Assembly (NCBI RefSeq): GCF_036241575.1
Contig: NZ_CP108455.1
Coordinates: forward strand, 7,547,001 to 7,611,000
From: Streptomyces sp. NBC_01267
GTDB taxonomy: Bacteria; Actinomycetota; Actinomycetes; Streptomycetales; Streptomycetaceae
Reading direction: 5' to 3'
Length of the DNA: 64,000 nucleotides
Every line of letters begins with the position of its first letter. Position 1 is the first letter of the stretch. The notes below the pieces were generated by a model. It was not told where the DNA came from. It did no database searches and saw only the letters and a program-made list of their open reading frames with translations. The position numbers and the translations under genes were made by a program. Below, in pieces: positions 36,161 to 44,544 of this stretch.

Positions 36161-36589
36161 TCAATCCGCTACCCGGGCTTGGGCGAGGACCTTCTCGATC
36201 GTCACGCGGACGAGGAGCTCGCCCGGTACGCCGTTGCGGGCGGCGAACTCCGCGGCGCGCTCCGCGCCCATGTACCGGGCTCCGATGCGACCGGCCCAGA
36301 GACCCACCTCGTCCAGGTCCTCACTCAGCGTCGCGCGCCCCTGGATCACCACGAACGCGAACGGCGGCCGGTCGTCGTCCACACACAGCGCGACGCGTCC
36401 GTCGCGTGCGAGGTTGTGCCCCTTGACTGTTCCCCTGCCCGTGTTGAACACGAGGTCCGCGCCGTCGAGGACGAACCAGACAGGCGCGATGTGCGGGCTG
36501 CCGTCCGCCCGTACGGTCGACAGCTTGGCCGTGCGCGTGGACTCCGAGACGAACGCACGCCACTGGTCTTCACTCATCTGCTGTGCCAT
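36161..36589 (-). CDS. PPOX-class F420-dependent oxidoreductase-like protein
   Basis: This 142-residue split-beta-barrel flavin/F420 protein has TRTAKLSTVRADGSPHIAPV, WFVLDGADLVFNTGRGTVKG and VALCVDDDRPPFAFVVIQGR, the usual F420-binding core. The pyridoxamine-phosphate-oxidase-like family reduces small molecules with F420H2 or binds haem degradation intermediates; the substrate is unknown. ATG at 36589 gives the normal family length. It lies about 60 bp upstream of the molybdopterin gene on the same strand. Confidence 0.9.
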   Translation of the reverse strand: MAQQMSEDQWRAFVSESTRTAKLSTVRADGSPHIAPVWFVLDGADLVFNTGRGTVKGHNLARDGRVALCVDDDRPPFAFVVIQGRATLSEDLDEVGLWAGRIGARYMGAERAAEFAARNGVPGELLVRVTIEKVLAQARVAD

Positions 36590-36729
36590 GGCGACATCAT
36601 CGGCCGTCCTGGACGGCATCGCGAACCGAACGCTCCGGGAATGTGTCTTCTTGCCCGGAGCGCGGCAGTGGTGAAGGCTGGCCGTCATACATGGACACGG
36701 GGAACGAATTGAACGGGGAGGGGCGGGAC

Positions 36730-37143
36730 ATGGCGCTGAGCAAGGGACTTGACTGGCTTCTGGACGACCTGACGAACCGGGTCGATCACGTGCGGTACGC
36801 ACTGGTGCTGTCCAACGACGGGCTGGTGACCGGAGCGAGCAAGGAGCTCGCCCAGGAGGACGCGGAACATCTCGCAGCTGTTGCTTCAGGCATGCACAGC
36901 CTCGCCAAGGGGTCGGGGCGGCATTTCCGGACCGGCAGAGTCCGGCAGACGATGGTCGAATTCGACGAAGGAGTCCTTTTCGTCACGGCGGCGGGTGAAG
37001 GAAGTTGCCTCTGCATTCTGGGCACCGCCGACGCGGACATCGGACAGATCGCATACGAGATGACTCTGCTCGTCAACCGGGTCGGCGAGCACCTCGCTGT
37101 TGCTGCCCGGCAGCCCGACGACACCCCCACCGCGCGTTGGTGA
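36730..37143 (+). CDS. Roadblock/LC7 domain protein (CvnB-like)
   Basis: This 137-residue protein is a single roadblock domain: LDWLLDDLTNRVDHVRYALV, LSNDGLVTGASKELAQEDAE, then LAAVASGMHSLAKGSGRHF and FVTAAGEGSCLCILGTADAD. In streptomycete conservons CvnB regulates a small GTPase together with a sensor kinase and two further proteins. Here no histidine kinase, DUF742 or GTPase follows, so this is an orphan. GGAGGGG lies just before the ATG. Confidence 0.9.
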   Translation: MALSKGLDWLLDDLTNRVDHVRYALVLSNDGLVTGASKELAQEDAEHLAAVASGMHSLAKGSGRHFRTGRVRQTMVEFDEGVLFVTAAGEGSCLCILGTADADIGQIAYEMTLLVNRVGEHLAVAARQPDDTPTARW

Positions 37144-37263
37144 GAAGCGGCTGACCTGCGCTGTTCGCCCGGTCCGGAGAGTTGTCCACAGGCCGGGCGG
37201 GCAGCGGCTCCCCTGAGTTACGGTGATTACAGAGAGTATTCGTACCTCATGGGGGAGGGCTTC

Positions 37264-38304
37264 ATGTCGGTAACCGAAGCGGATCGTGGTGCCGTGACCG
37301 CGGCGCTCGCCACATCGGTCGCGTCATTGACTTTCGGTCACGCGGCTCAGCAACTCGGGCTGAGGCGGGGCGAGTTCGATCTGGCCGTGCAGCTCGGGCA
37401 TATCCGGTCCACGCCGGGCGTGGGCGGGGGGCGGCGCCGCGTCACGCGTGACGAGATCGGCCGGCTCCAGTTGCTCAAGGGGTTCCCCGATGCACTGCGG
37501 GAGCGGGTGAGGACGGTGGGTACGGCCGATGCGGCCGGGCTCATCGGTGTCGGCCCGGCCCGCTTCACCAGGCTGGCCAGGGCGGGCTGCTTCACGCCGG
37601 TCAGGTTCTGGCTGAACCGCTACCGCGCGGTGGTCTGGATGTATCTCGCCGAAGAAGTAAGGGAGTTCGCGGCCCGCGAGCCGGAACTGCTCACGGGCCG
37701 TACCCCGGAGGTGCTGCGGGAAAGGCTTGCCGCTGGGGAGGACTGGCGAGCGCGCAACTGGCGTGGGCGCCGTCTGGGGCTGTTGCTGCGACTGGCCGAG
37801 GATCCTTGGGCTCGGGCGGCGGTGGCAGCCGGTGCCCTCGATCCGGTGCAGCTCGCCGAGGTGGTGGATGATCCGTGCGAGCGCGCGTACCTGAGCAGGC
37901 TCCGGCCGCCGGAGCCCGTTCGGGAGCTGCCGGACTCTCCGGTGGCGCGGGAGGTGGTGGAGCGGCTGCTGTCGGCGGACGACCCGGACGAGATCTTGTG
38001 GCATCGCGGGAGCCTGATTCTCGCGCTGGACGAAGCCCGCGCGGACCGGCCGGCTCCCCGTCCGGAGGGGAGTGGTCGTGGAACGGCGGCGATGCCTCGA
38101 TCCGCCGAGGAAGGGCGGGCGAGGGGCCTCCCGGCGAGATGTGGCCCCGGGCCCCGGAACGGCCGCCGACCCGGTGCGTCGCACCGTGGCCTGACGGGCA
38201 GGCCCGAAGCCCGCGGCGGGCGGCGTCCGTCCCTGTTGGATGATCACCACTTCCCGTCACCACTTCCCGCTTCGACACCGGAATCAGTGACAACCCCAGG
38301 TTGA
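37264..38304 (+). CDS. DUF6397-like hypothetical protein
   Basis: This 346-residue protein begins at an ATG with GGAGG four to five bases upstream. The N-terminal half contains helix-turn-helix-like segments (LTFGHAAQQLGLRRGEFDLA, RRVTRDEIGRLQLLKGFP, GVGPARFTRLARAGCFTPV) that match a family I know as DUF6397. The last 80 residues are low-complexity, Pro/Arg/Gly-rich and probably disordered. A DNA-binding role is plausible but unproven. Its stop codon lies inside the operator region of the next gene. Confidence 0.75.
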   Translation: MSVTEADRGAVTAALATSVASLTFGHAAQQLGLRRGEFDLAVQLGHIRSTPGVGGGRRRVTRDEIGRLQLLKGFPDALRERVRTVGTADAAGLIGVGPARFTRLARAGCFTPVRFWLNRYRAVVWMYLAEEVREFAAREPELLTGRTPEVLRERLAAGEDWRARNWRGRRLGLLLRLAEDPWARAAVAAGALDPVQLAEVVDDPCERAYLSRLRPPEPVRELPDSPVAREVVERLLSADDPDEILWHRGSLILALDEARADRPAPRPEGSGRGTAAMPRSAEEGRARGLPARCGPGPRNGRRPGASHRGLTGRPEARGGRRPSLLDDHHFPSPLPASTPESVTTPG

Positions 38305-38335
38305 CACCCGCCTACTGTCAACCTAAGGTTGACAC
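38288..38335 (+). promoter_or_regulatory. Leaderless promoter with overlapping palindromic operator, Clp-N/HTH gene
   Basis: TTGACA (38301-38306), a 17-bp spacer and TAAGGT (38324-38329) place the transcription start at or next to the ATG at 38336, so the mRNA should be leaderless. The perfect palindrome GTCAACCT-A-AGGTTGAC (38317-38333) covers the -10 box up to the start. An upstream imperfect copy (ACAACC then AGGTTGAC, 38290-38305) covers the -35 box. This is a textbook repressor site. Confidence 0.7.
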
Positions 38336-39076
38336 ATGGTGAATCCAACTCCCATGGCGAATCCGGTCCGGCTCGACGACCTGATCGAGGCCATCAAGAA
38401 GGCTCACTCCGACGCACTGGAACAGCTGACCGACGCAGTCATCGCCGCCGACCACCTGGGCGATGTGGCCGACCACCTGATCGGCCACTTCGTGGATCAG
38501 GCGAGGCGCTCGGGCGCCTCCTGGACGGACATCGGCAAGAGCATGGGTGTGACCAGGCAGGCGGCTCAGAAGCGGTTCGTCCCCAAGGCGGGCGGCGAGG
38601 CGCCACCTCTCGACCTCAGCCAGGGGTTCGGCCGATTCACGGACCGGGCGAAGAACGTCGTGATGGCGGCGCAGAACGAGGCCCGAGCGGCCGGCCACGC
38701 CGAAATCGGTCCGGCGCATCTGGTGCTGGGGCTCCTGACCCAGCCGGAGGCCCTCGGTGCCCAGGCGATCGTGGCGCAGGGCGTGCGGTTGGACGACCTG
38801 CGCCAGGCCGTGACCGCCACTCTGCCGCCTGCGGTCGACGAGGTGCCCGATCTCGTTCCTTACGACGCGGGCGCGCGGAAGGTGCTGGAGCTGACCTTCC
38901 GGGAAGCCTTGCGGCTCGGGCACAACTTCATCGGTACCGAGCACGTCCTGCTCGCGCTCCTCGAATTCGAGGACGGTAACGGGGTGCTCGCCGATACGGG
39001 TGTCGACAAGGCCGCCACCGAGGTTCAGGTGGCCAGCTGGCTGGCGTCCTTGGCGGTCGCCCACGAGAAGAAGTGA
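38336..39076 (+). CDS. Clp N-terminal-domain protein with helix-turn-helix
   Basis: This 246-residue protein combines an N-terminal helix-turn-helix-like region (ASWTDIGKSMGVTRQAAQKR, residues about 60-80) with two Clp-N repeats (FTDRAKNVVMAAQNEARAAG, EIGPAHLVLGLLTQ; then LGHNFIGTEHVLLALLEF). It has no AAA+ domain, so it is not a Clp ATPase. It may sense misfolded protein or adaptors through the Clp-N fold and control transcription. The operator overlapping its own leaderless promoter suggests autoregulation. Confidence 0.88.
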   Translation: MVNPTPMANPVRLDDLIEAIKKAHSDALEQLTDAVIAADHLGDVADHLIGHFVDQARRSGASWTDIGKSMGVTRQAAQKRFVPKAGGEAPPLDLSQGFGRFTDRAKNVVMAAQNEARAAGHAEIGPAHLVLGLLTQPEALGAQAIVAQGVRLDDLRQAVTATLPPAVDEVPDLVPYDAGARKVLELTFREALRLGHNFIGTEHVLLALLEFEDGNGVLADTGVDKAATEVQVASWLASLAVAHEKK

Positions 39077-40398
39077 GTCGGCTCCGTGAGCCGTTCCCGG
39101 AGCCGCTCCGGGTTTATGAACCACCCGTCCGTAAACCGGAGCCAAAGCCTGCGGTTCTGATGTCGCCTCCCACCGGCTACGGTTCTGGTGTGGTGATCAA
39201 CGGGGACGACAGGACACCGGGAACCGCGCTGCTGCTCGCAGCCGCTCCGGAGGGCAAAGGCCGTCTGACAGACGCGACATCGGTGCTGGCGACGCTCGCC
39301 GTGGTGCCCCCGAGCGTGCTCACCGGCACCGAGGTCGCGACCGTCGTCGAACTAGCGGATCCGAGGGAGCCGCAGACCGTGCTGACCAGGGTGCGCGCCG
39401 TCGCGGCGACCCCCGGCCCGCTTTTCCTGTACATCGCGGGACAACTGCAACTCGACCGTAAACAACGCCTGATTCACCTGGCGCTCGCCCGTACGACGCC
39501 GACGACCGTGCGTTACACCGGCCTGCCGTGGCACTGGCTGGCGACCGAACTCGGAATCCGGCCGCCGGGCAGCACGACGGTGGTCGTGGACCTGGTGGCC
39601 GACGCCGAAGCCTGGCAGCAGCTCACCGGTGGCGGTATCGGTCTGGGCCCCGGGGTCCGGATGTACGGGCGTGTCGCGCCGCCGCCCGGACGCCGTACGA
39701 CCGGCGCCCCCGGCTATCTGAAGGCCATGGCCGAGATCTGGCGCAGCGGGGCCCGACCGCCGATGGACCAACTCCACGAACTGGCCGTGGCACAGAGCGG
39801 ATCCGAAGGCGCCCTGCTGTTCGGCCCGGCACCGGGCGCCCCGTCGGCCCCCGCGTTCGGTGTGGAGCAGCCGAGCGCACGAGCGGCCGTCCCGCCGCAG
39901 GTCAGCAGGGACGCCGCCGCAGGGGCGCCACCGCCCACCGCCGTAGCTGCCACGCCCGATCCGCACCCGGCGATCCTCTCGGCGGCCCACGCGGGTCGGC
40001 ACACCGAGGCCGCCGCCGCAGCCGCCGCCTGGGAGAGCGAGGCGCTGCGCACATACGGACCGGGCTCCGGGCAGGCACTCCACTGGCTGGAGGTGCGGGC
40101 CGACCTCGCCCACCTCGCCCAGGACGCCGCCCGCAGCTGTGAGTTGTGGATGATGGCCGCCGGTGCGCGTCTCTCCGGTGGACAGGCCGAGAACGACCCC
40201 GAGGTCGAGGCGGCCGTGGACCGGGCGCACCACGAATGGGGCCAGATAACGGAGGCGGGGCGGGCCCATGAGCTCGCCGCGGACCTCGTCGAGCTGCGCC
40301 GCCGGGTTCCCGGACGTCAGCGTGGGGCCCTTCAGCTGCTGGAGAGCCGCCTGGAGCAGCTGCAGATCCGCAGCACCGGGGCCTCCCGGCAGAAGTAG
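39073..40398 (+). CDS. Conserved hypothetical protein with C-terminal helical repeats
   Basis: A GTG at 39073 overlaps the stop of the Clp-N gene (GTGA), giving 441 residues; ATG 39160 and GTG 39190 are alternatives, since the first 30 residues are proline-rich. The first domain (VVINGDDRTPGTALLLAAAP, GPLFLYIAGQLQLDRKQRLI) resembles a caspase-like or nucleotide-hydrolase alpha/beta fold, but I see no clear catalytic dyad. A disordered linker follows, then a tetratricopeptide-like helical end (HAGRHTEAAAAAAAWESEAL, ALHWLEVRADLAHLAQDAAR). Coupling suggests work with the Clp-N protein. Confidence 0.75.
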   Translation: MSRLREPFPEPLRVYEPPVRKPEPKPAVLMSPPTGYGSGVVINGDDRTPGTALLLAAAPEGKGRLTDATSVLATLAVVPPSVLTGTEVATVVELADPREPQTVLTRVRAVAATPGPLFLYIAGQLQLDRKQRLIHLALARTTPTTVRYTGLPWHWLATELGIRPPGSTTVVVDLVADAEAWQQLTGGGIGLGPGVRMYGRVAPPPGRRTTGAPGYLKAMAEIWRSGARPPMDQLHELAVAQSGSEGALLFGPAPGAPSAPAFGVEQPSARAAVPPQVSRDAAAGAPPPTAVAATPDPHPAILSAAHAGRHTEAAAAAAAWESEALRTYGPGSGQALHWLEVRADLAHLAQDAARSCELWMMAAGARLSGGQAENDPEVEAAVDRAHHEWGQITEAGRAHELAADLVELRRRVPGRQRGALQLLESRLEQLQIRSTGASRQK

Positions 40399-40470
40399 AA
40401 AACACCTGCGGGCCCGACTCATGGGGGAACACGTACCTTCTCGGGGCCGGGTTTCGTACAACCAGAAGAC

Positions 40471-40545
40471 CCGAATCCGTACGCCCAGAATCCGTACGCC
40501 CAGAATCCGTACGCCCCGAATCGGTATGACCCGAATCCGTGCGAC
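40471..40545 (+). repeat. Five 15-bp tandem repeats before the SnoaL-like gene
   Basis: Units: CCGAATCCGTACGCC, CAGAATCCGTACGCC twice, CCGAATCGGTATGAC, CCGAATCCGTGCGAC, back to back. The unit is five codons, and in the frame shared by both flanking genes it reads PNPYA, QNPYA, QNPYA, PNRYD, PNPCD. That resembles the proline/tyrosine repeats at the N-termini of many streptomycete membrane proteins. Only a TAG at 40396-40398 separates this frame from the upstream gene. Confidence 0.9.
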
Positions 40546-40557
40546 GAGGGAGTCACC

Positions 40558-40908
40558 ATGTCACAGCAGCCGAATGCAGATGTCGTGCGCAAGTGCCTGG
40601 AGAGCTATATCGCTCAGGACCGCGCAGCGGCCGAGAAGCTGATCGCGGAGAGTTTCGTCTTCACCAGCCCGCAGGACGACCGCATCGACAGGGCGGCGTT
40701 CTTCGAGCGTTGTTTCCCCACGGCGGACCGTCTGCGGTGGCAGGAGATCCGCACGGTCGTACCCGCCGGTGGCGACGGCGTCTTCATCATGTACGAATAC
40801 GAGCTCAAGACCGGCGAACGCCATCGCAACGTGGAGTTGAGCACGGTACGGGACGGGCAACTCGTCGAGACACAGGTCTTCTTCGGGGGGCGCGTCCCGA
40901 AGTCCTGA
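40558..40908 (+). CDS. SnoaL-like (NTF2 fold) protein
   Basis: This 116-residue protein has the NTF2/SnoaL pattern: VVRKCLESYIAQDRAAAEKL, then SFVFTSPQDDRIDRAAFFER, and a beta-sheet ending LSTVRDGQLVETQVFFGG. Such cone-shaped proteins act as small-molecule isomerases, hydrolases or binding domains; no catalytic residues can be assigned here. GAGGGAG lies six bases before the ATG, which decides the start even though the frame is open through the upstream repeats. Confidence 0.85.
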   Translation: MSQQPNADVVRKCLESYIAQDRAAAEKLIAESFVFTSPQDDRIDRAAFFERCFPTADRLRWQEIRTVVPAGGDGVFIMYEYELKTGERHRNVELSTVRDGQLVETQVFFGGRVPKS

Positions 40909-40936
40909 AGTGTTGCCCCCCGAAGGGATTCCGAAA

Positions 40937-41443
40937 GTGACGACCGAACGAACAGGGCCGCCTCTCATCGCGGGGGAGCGGGAGATGCTGCGCGCTTTTC
41001 TCGACTTCCACCGCGCGACTCTGGCGATGAAGTGCGACGGTCTCACCGACGACGAGCTGCGCCTCAAGTCGATGCCGCCGTCGGCGCTTTCACTTCTCGG
41101 CCTCGTGAGGCACATGGCCGAGGTGGAGCGCACCTGGTTCCGCCGGGTGGTGAACGGCGAGGACATTCCCCTCGTGTGGTCGGACGACGAGGACTTCCAG
41201 GTGGCGTACGACGCGACCGGGTCCACCCGTGCCGAGGCGTTCGGCGCCTGGCAGTCGGAGGTGGAGCACGCCCGGCGCATCGAGCGGGACGCCGAGTCGC
41301 TCGATGTGACGGCGCACAACGCCAGATGGGCCGAGGACGTCTCCCTGCGGCTGGTCATGCTGCACATGATTCACGAGTACGCCCGGCACAACGGTCACGC
41401 CGACTTCCTCCGCGAAGGGGTCGACGGGACGGTCGGGGCCTGA
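40937..41443 (+). CDS. DinB-superfamily (DUF664) protein
   Basis: From a GTG with GAAGGGA eight bases upstream, this encodes a 168-residue four-helix protein. It has REMLRAFLDFHRATLAMKCD, LSLLGLVRHMAEVERTWFRR (first metal histidine) and LRLVMLHMIHEYARHNGHAD (two later histidines). In actinomycetes these DUF664 proteins are probable mycothiol-dependent S-transferases or isomerases. The 28-bp gap suggests an operon with the SnoaL-like gene. Confidence 0.88.
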   Translation: MTTERTGPPLIAGEREMLRAFLDFHRATLAMKCDGLTDDELRLKSMPPSALSLLGLVRHMAEVERTWFRRVVNGEDIPLVWSDDEDFQVAYDATGSTRAEAFGAWQSEVEHARRIERDAESLDVTAHNARWAEDVSLRLVMLHMIHEYARHNGHADFLREGVDGTVGA

Positions 41444-41762
41444 TCCCGCGGGATTGAGGAAGTCTTTGCCCGTGGCTTGAACATGCCCTTCCGTCGTGCG
41501 GACGTACGGCCACCCGCCGGGAACAACACGGATTCCGCTTCCGGCCGGTGCCGCCGTCGGTTGCCCCGGACGGCTGAAATGCCCGGGTAGCCGACGGCAG
41601 CCGTGTTAACGGCGCGTTGACTGCATGCAGTCGTGTGACACACGCTCGTCACATAGGTGCTGATTACAACTGACCCGGTCCGGGGCACCTCTCACTCGTG
41701 GATCCGCTGCTCATCGCGGGGGTCCGGTGCTCCGGCCCGGGATCGGAAGCAGGAGGAATCAC
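41444..41762. promoter_or_regulatory. Upstream region of asparagine synthetase with two palindromes
   Basis: No gene is seen in these 319 bp. GACTGCATGCAGTC (41619-41632) is a perfect 14-bp palindrome overlapping a TTGACT (-35-like) element. It is directly followed by GTGTGACACAC (41633-41643), a second perfect palindrome. A matching -10 box is not obvious. AGGAGG seven bases before the ATG is the asnB ribosome-binding site. Confidence 0.45.
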
Positions 41763-43604
41763 ATGTGTGGCATCACCGGCTGGGTCTCCTTCGACCGCGA
41801 TCTGCGCGCCGAGTCCGGGACGTTGGACGCGATGACGGAGACGATGTCCTGCCGTGGCCCGGACGACCGCGGCACCTGGATCAGCGGCCCGGCGGGCCTC
41901 GGACACCGCCGCCTGGCCATTATCGACCTGCCGGGCGGACTTCAGCCGATGACCGTGGAGACACCGCAGGGCGACGTCGCGATCGTCTACTCGGGAGAGG
42001 CGTACAACTTCACCGAGCTGCGCCGTGAACTCACCGGACGCGGCCATCGGTTCACCACCGAATCCGACACGGAGGTCGTACTCCACGGCTATCTGGAGTG
42101 GGGCGAAGGTGTCGCGGAACGGCTCAACGGCATGTACGCCTTCGCCGTCTGGGACAGCCGTCACCAGAAGCTCGTGATGATCCGCGACCGTATGGGCATC
42201 AAGCCGTTCTACTACTACCCGACCCCGGACGGAGTGCTGTTCGGCTCCGAGCCGAAGGCGATACTCGCCAACCCGCTGGCGCGGGCCAAGGTCGGACTCG
42301 ACGGTATGCGTGAGCTCTTCGCCATGGTCAAGACTCCTGGTCACGGCTTCTGGGAGGGCATGCACGAGGTCGAACCGGGCACCGTGGTGACCGTTGACCA
42401 CGGCGGCCTGCGCCGCCATGTGTACTGGTCCCTGGAGACCCGGCCGCACACCGACGACAAGGACGCGTCGATCGCCAAGGTGCGTGAACTCCTCGACGAC
42501 ATCGTCCGCCGTCAGCTCGTGTCCGACGTGCCGCGCTGCACGCTGCTCTCCGGCGGTCTCGACTCCTCCGCGATGACCGCCATCGCGGCCCGCCAGCTCG
42601 CCGAGACCGGCGAGACGGTCCGCAGTTTCGCCGTCGACTTCGTCGGACAGGCGGAGAACTTCGTCGCCGACGAACTGCGTGGCACCCCCGACACCCCCTT
42701 CGTCCACGATGTGGCACGTGCTTCCCGTACGGACCACAGCGACATCGTGCTCGACTCGAACGCGCTGGCCGACCCGGATGTGCGCTCCCACATGATCCGG
42801 GCCCGCGACATGCCTATGGGCTTCGGCGACATGGACGCCTCCCTGTACCTGCTCTTCCGCGCCATCCGGGAGCAGTCGACCGTCGCACTCTCGGGGGAGT
42901 CGGCCGACGAAGTCTTCGGCGGTTACCTCCAGTTCTTCGACGAAGAGGCCAGGAACGCCGACATGTTCCCCTGGCTGGTGCGCTTCGCCCAGCACTTCGG
43001 GGACGACGCCGGTGTGCTGCGCCCGGATGTGACAGCCGCGCTCGACCTTCCGTCGTTCATCCGTGAGAGCTACGCGGGTGCGGTGTCGGGCATCGAACGG
43101 CTCGGCGGCGAGAGCGACTTCGAGTACCGGATGCGCAAGATCTGCCATCTGCACCTCACCCGGTTCGTACGGATCCTGCTCGACCGCAAGGACCGGGCGA
43201 GCATGGCGGTCGGCCTGGAGGTCCGGGTTCCGTTCTGTGACCACCGCCTGGTGGAGTACGTGTACAACGCCCCCTGGTCCCTCAAGTCCTTCGACGGCAG
43301 GGAGAAGAGCCTGCTGCGGGAGGCGACGGCGGACGTCCTGCCGAAGTCGGTCTACGACCGGGTGAAGAGCCCGTACCCCTCCACCCAGGACCCCAAGTAC
43401 GCCATCGCTCTCCAGGAGCATGCCAAGGAACTGCTGTCCAACCCGTCCCACCGGGTCTTCGAGCTCGTCGACGCGGAGCGGGTACGCCGCGCCGCGGGCC
43501 GCGAGGTCCCGCAGATCACCCAGGCGTCCCGGCGAGGTCTGGAGCGGACTCTCGATCTCGCGCTCTGGCTCGACCTGTACAACCCGGAGCTGACGCTCTC
43601 CTGA
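41763..43604 (+). CDS. asnB: Asparagine synthetase (glutamine-hydrolysing)
   Basis: This 613-residue enzyme makes asparagine from aspartate, ATP and glutamine. It starts MCGITGWVSFDRDL, so Cys2 becomes the N-terminal nucleophile of the glutaminase domain after Met removal. RGPDDRGTWISGPAGLGHRR and EAYNFTELRRELTGRGH are standard glutaminase segments. The synthetase domain has the pyrophosphate loop LLSGGLDSSAM and LSGESADEVFGGYLQF. AGGAGG lies seven bases upstream. No biosynthetic cluster surrounds it, so a primary metabolic or stress role is most likely. Confidence 0.95.
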   Translation: MCGITGWVSFDRDLRAESGTLDAMTETMSCRGPDDRGTWISGPAGLGHRRLAIIDLPGGLQPMTVETPQGDVAIVYSGEAYNFTELRRELTGRGHRFTTESDTEVVLHGYLEWGEGVAERLNGMYAFAVWDSRHQKLVMIRDRMGIKPFYYYPTPDGVLFGSEPKAILANPLARAKVGLDGMRELFAMVKTPGHGFWEGMHEVEPGTVVTVDHGGLRRHVYWSLETRPHTDDKDASIAKVRELLDDIVRRQLVSDVPRCTLLSGGLDSSAMTAIAARQLAETGETVRSFAVDFVGQAENFVADELRGTPDTPFVHDVARASRTDHSDIVLDSNALADPDVRSHMIRARDMPMGFGDMDASLYLLFRAIREQSTVALSGESADEVFGGYLQFFDEEARNADMFPWLVRFAQHFGDDAGVLRPDVTAALDLPSFIRESYAGAVSGIERLGGESDFEYRMRKICHLHLTRFVRILLDRKDRASMAVGLEVRVPFCDHRLVEYVYNAPWSLKSFDGREKSLLREATADVLPKSVYDRVKSPYPSTQDPKYAIALQEHAKELLSNPSHRVFELVDAERVRRAAGREVPQITQASRRGLERTLDLALWLDLYNPELTLS

Positions 43605-43612
43605 GCCGCACC

Positions 43613-43643
43613 TGTGGGCGGCCGGGTCGAATGGCCGCCCACA
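43613..43643 (+). terminator. Terminator hairpin after asnB
   Basis: TGTGGGCGGCC pairs perfectly with GGCCGCCCACA across a nine-base loop, starting nine bases after the asnB stop. Confidence 0.8.
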
Positions 43644-43868
43644 GATGGCGCTCCAGCGCTGTTCCCGGTTGATCCGGTCCTCGTGGGGGAGGTGAAAGAC
43701 CCAGGTCAGGGCGGTGTGGTGGCTGCGCGTTGCGAATTCACCCGGATGGGGTGACCCTGGTGGAAGTCAGAGTGTGTTCATCCCATTACTTTCGGTGTCC
43801 TCGGGGCTGTCATGTCAGACGAGGTGAGGTCGGCCCATCGCCGCTCACCCTGATGAGGAGACGCAGTC

Positions 43869-44408
43869 GTGATCACTGAAGCACCTCGCGAGTACGTACT
43901 GGACCTGGAAGCAACACCCGCCCGGGTGCCGCAGGTCCGGCGTATCGTCGCAGCGCATCTTCGCCACTGGCAGCTCGAAGAGCTGATCCAGCCGGTCAGT
44001 CTGGGCGTGTGTGAACTGCTCACCAACGTCCATCGGCACGCGGGTGAGGACAAGCACTGCACCCTGGAACTGCGCTGGACCGGCCGGAACCTGACCGCTG
44101 CCGTGCTGGACGCCAGCCCGCAGCTGCCGCAGCTGCGCTGCGCCAGCCCGCTGGTCACACTCGGCACGGGGCTGCCGATGGTCGCCACCCTCAGCGACAG
44201 CTGGGGCACGCACGCCACCGAGGACGGCAAGGTCGTGTGGTTCACGGTCCGTACCGAAGCGGCCGTCGGGCATCCCTGTGGCCCCCGTACGCCCACCCCG
44301 GCCGTCTCCGCGGCGGCGCTCCAGAGTCTGACGGCCGACAGCCCCGAGCTGCCGCAACGGCGGGTCGAGGACGTGCGGTTCGCGGAGCTCGTGGACACCA
44401 CCTCCTAG
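43869..44408 (+). CDS. HATPase_c_2 anti-sigma-factor-like ATP-binding protein (second copy)
   Basis: From a GTG with GAGGAG eight bases upstream, this 179-residue protein has the GHKL N-box LGVCELLTNVHRHAGED, a core AAVLDASPQLPQLR and the G2-like VTLGTGLPMVATLSDSWGTH. It has an extra C-terminal tail of about 45 residues, which the copy at 17069 lacks. It should bind or phosphorylate a sigma-factor antagonist. No sigma factor or anti-anti-sigma gene is adjacent. Confidence 0.88.
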   Translation: MITEAPREYVLDLEATPARVPQVRRIVAAHLRHWQLEELIQPVSLGVCELLTNVHRHAGEDKHCTLELRWTGRNLTAAVLDASPQLPQLRCASPLVTLGTGLPMVATLSDSWGTHATEDGKVVWFTVRTEAAVGHPCGPRTPTPAVSAAALQSLTADSPELPQRRVEDVRFAELVDTTS

Positions 44409-44544
44409 CCGGTCGACGGCCTCCGTGGTGCTCACCGCACCGCGGGGGCCGTGCTGATTCCCACCGTGCCCTGCGTAGGCAGTTCAGCCGCGCAGGGCAC
44501 GTGTGGTGCCGGGCGGCCCGTTCACGACGGCCCTGGAGGGTGGA

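Noticed and set aside
36730..37143. Complete conservon at the roadblock gene
   Set aside because: The histidine kinase, DUF742 and GTPase members are absent; the next gene is a DUF6397-like protein.
40471..40545. Short repeats that could be taken for a CRISPR array
   Set aside because: Units are 15 bp and contiguous with no spacers, and no cas genes are present.
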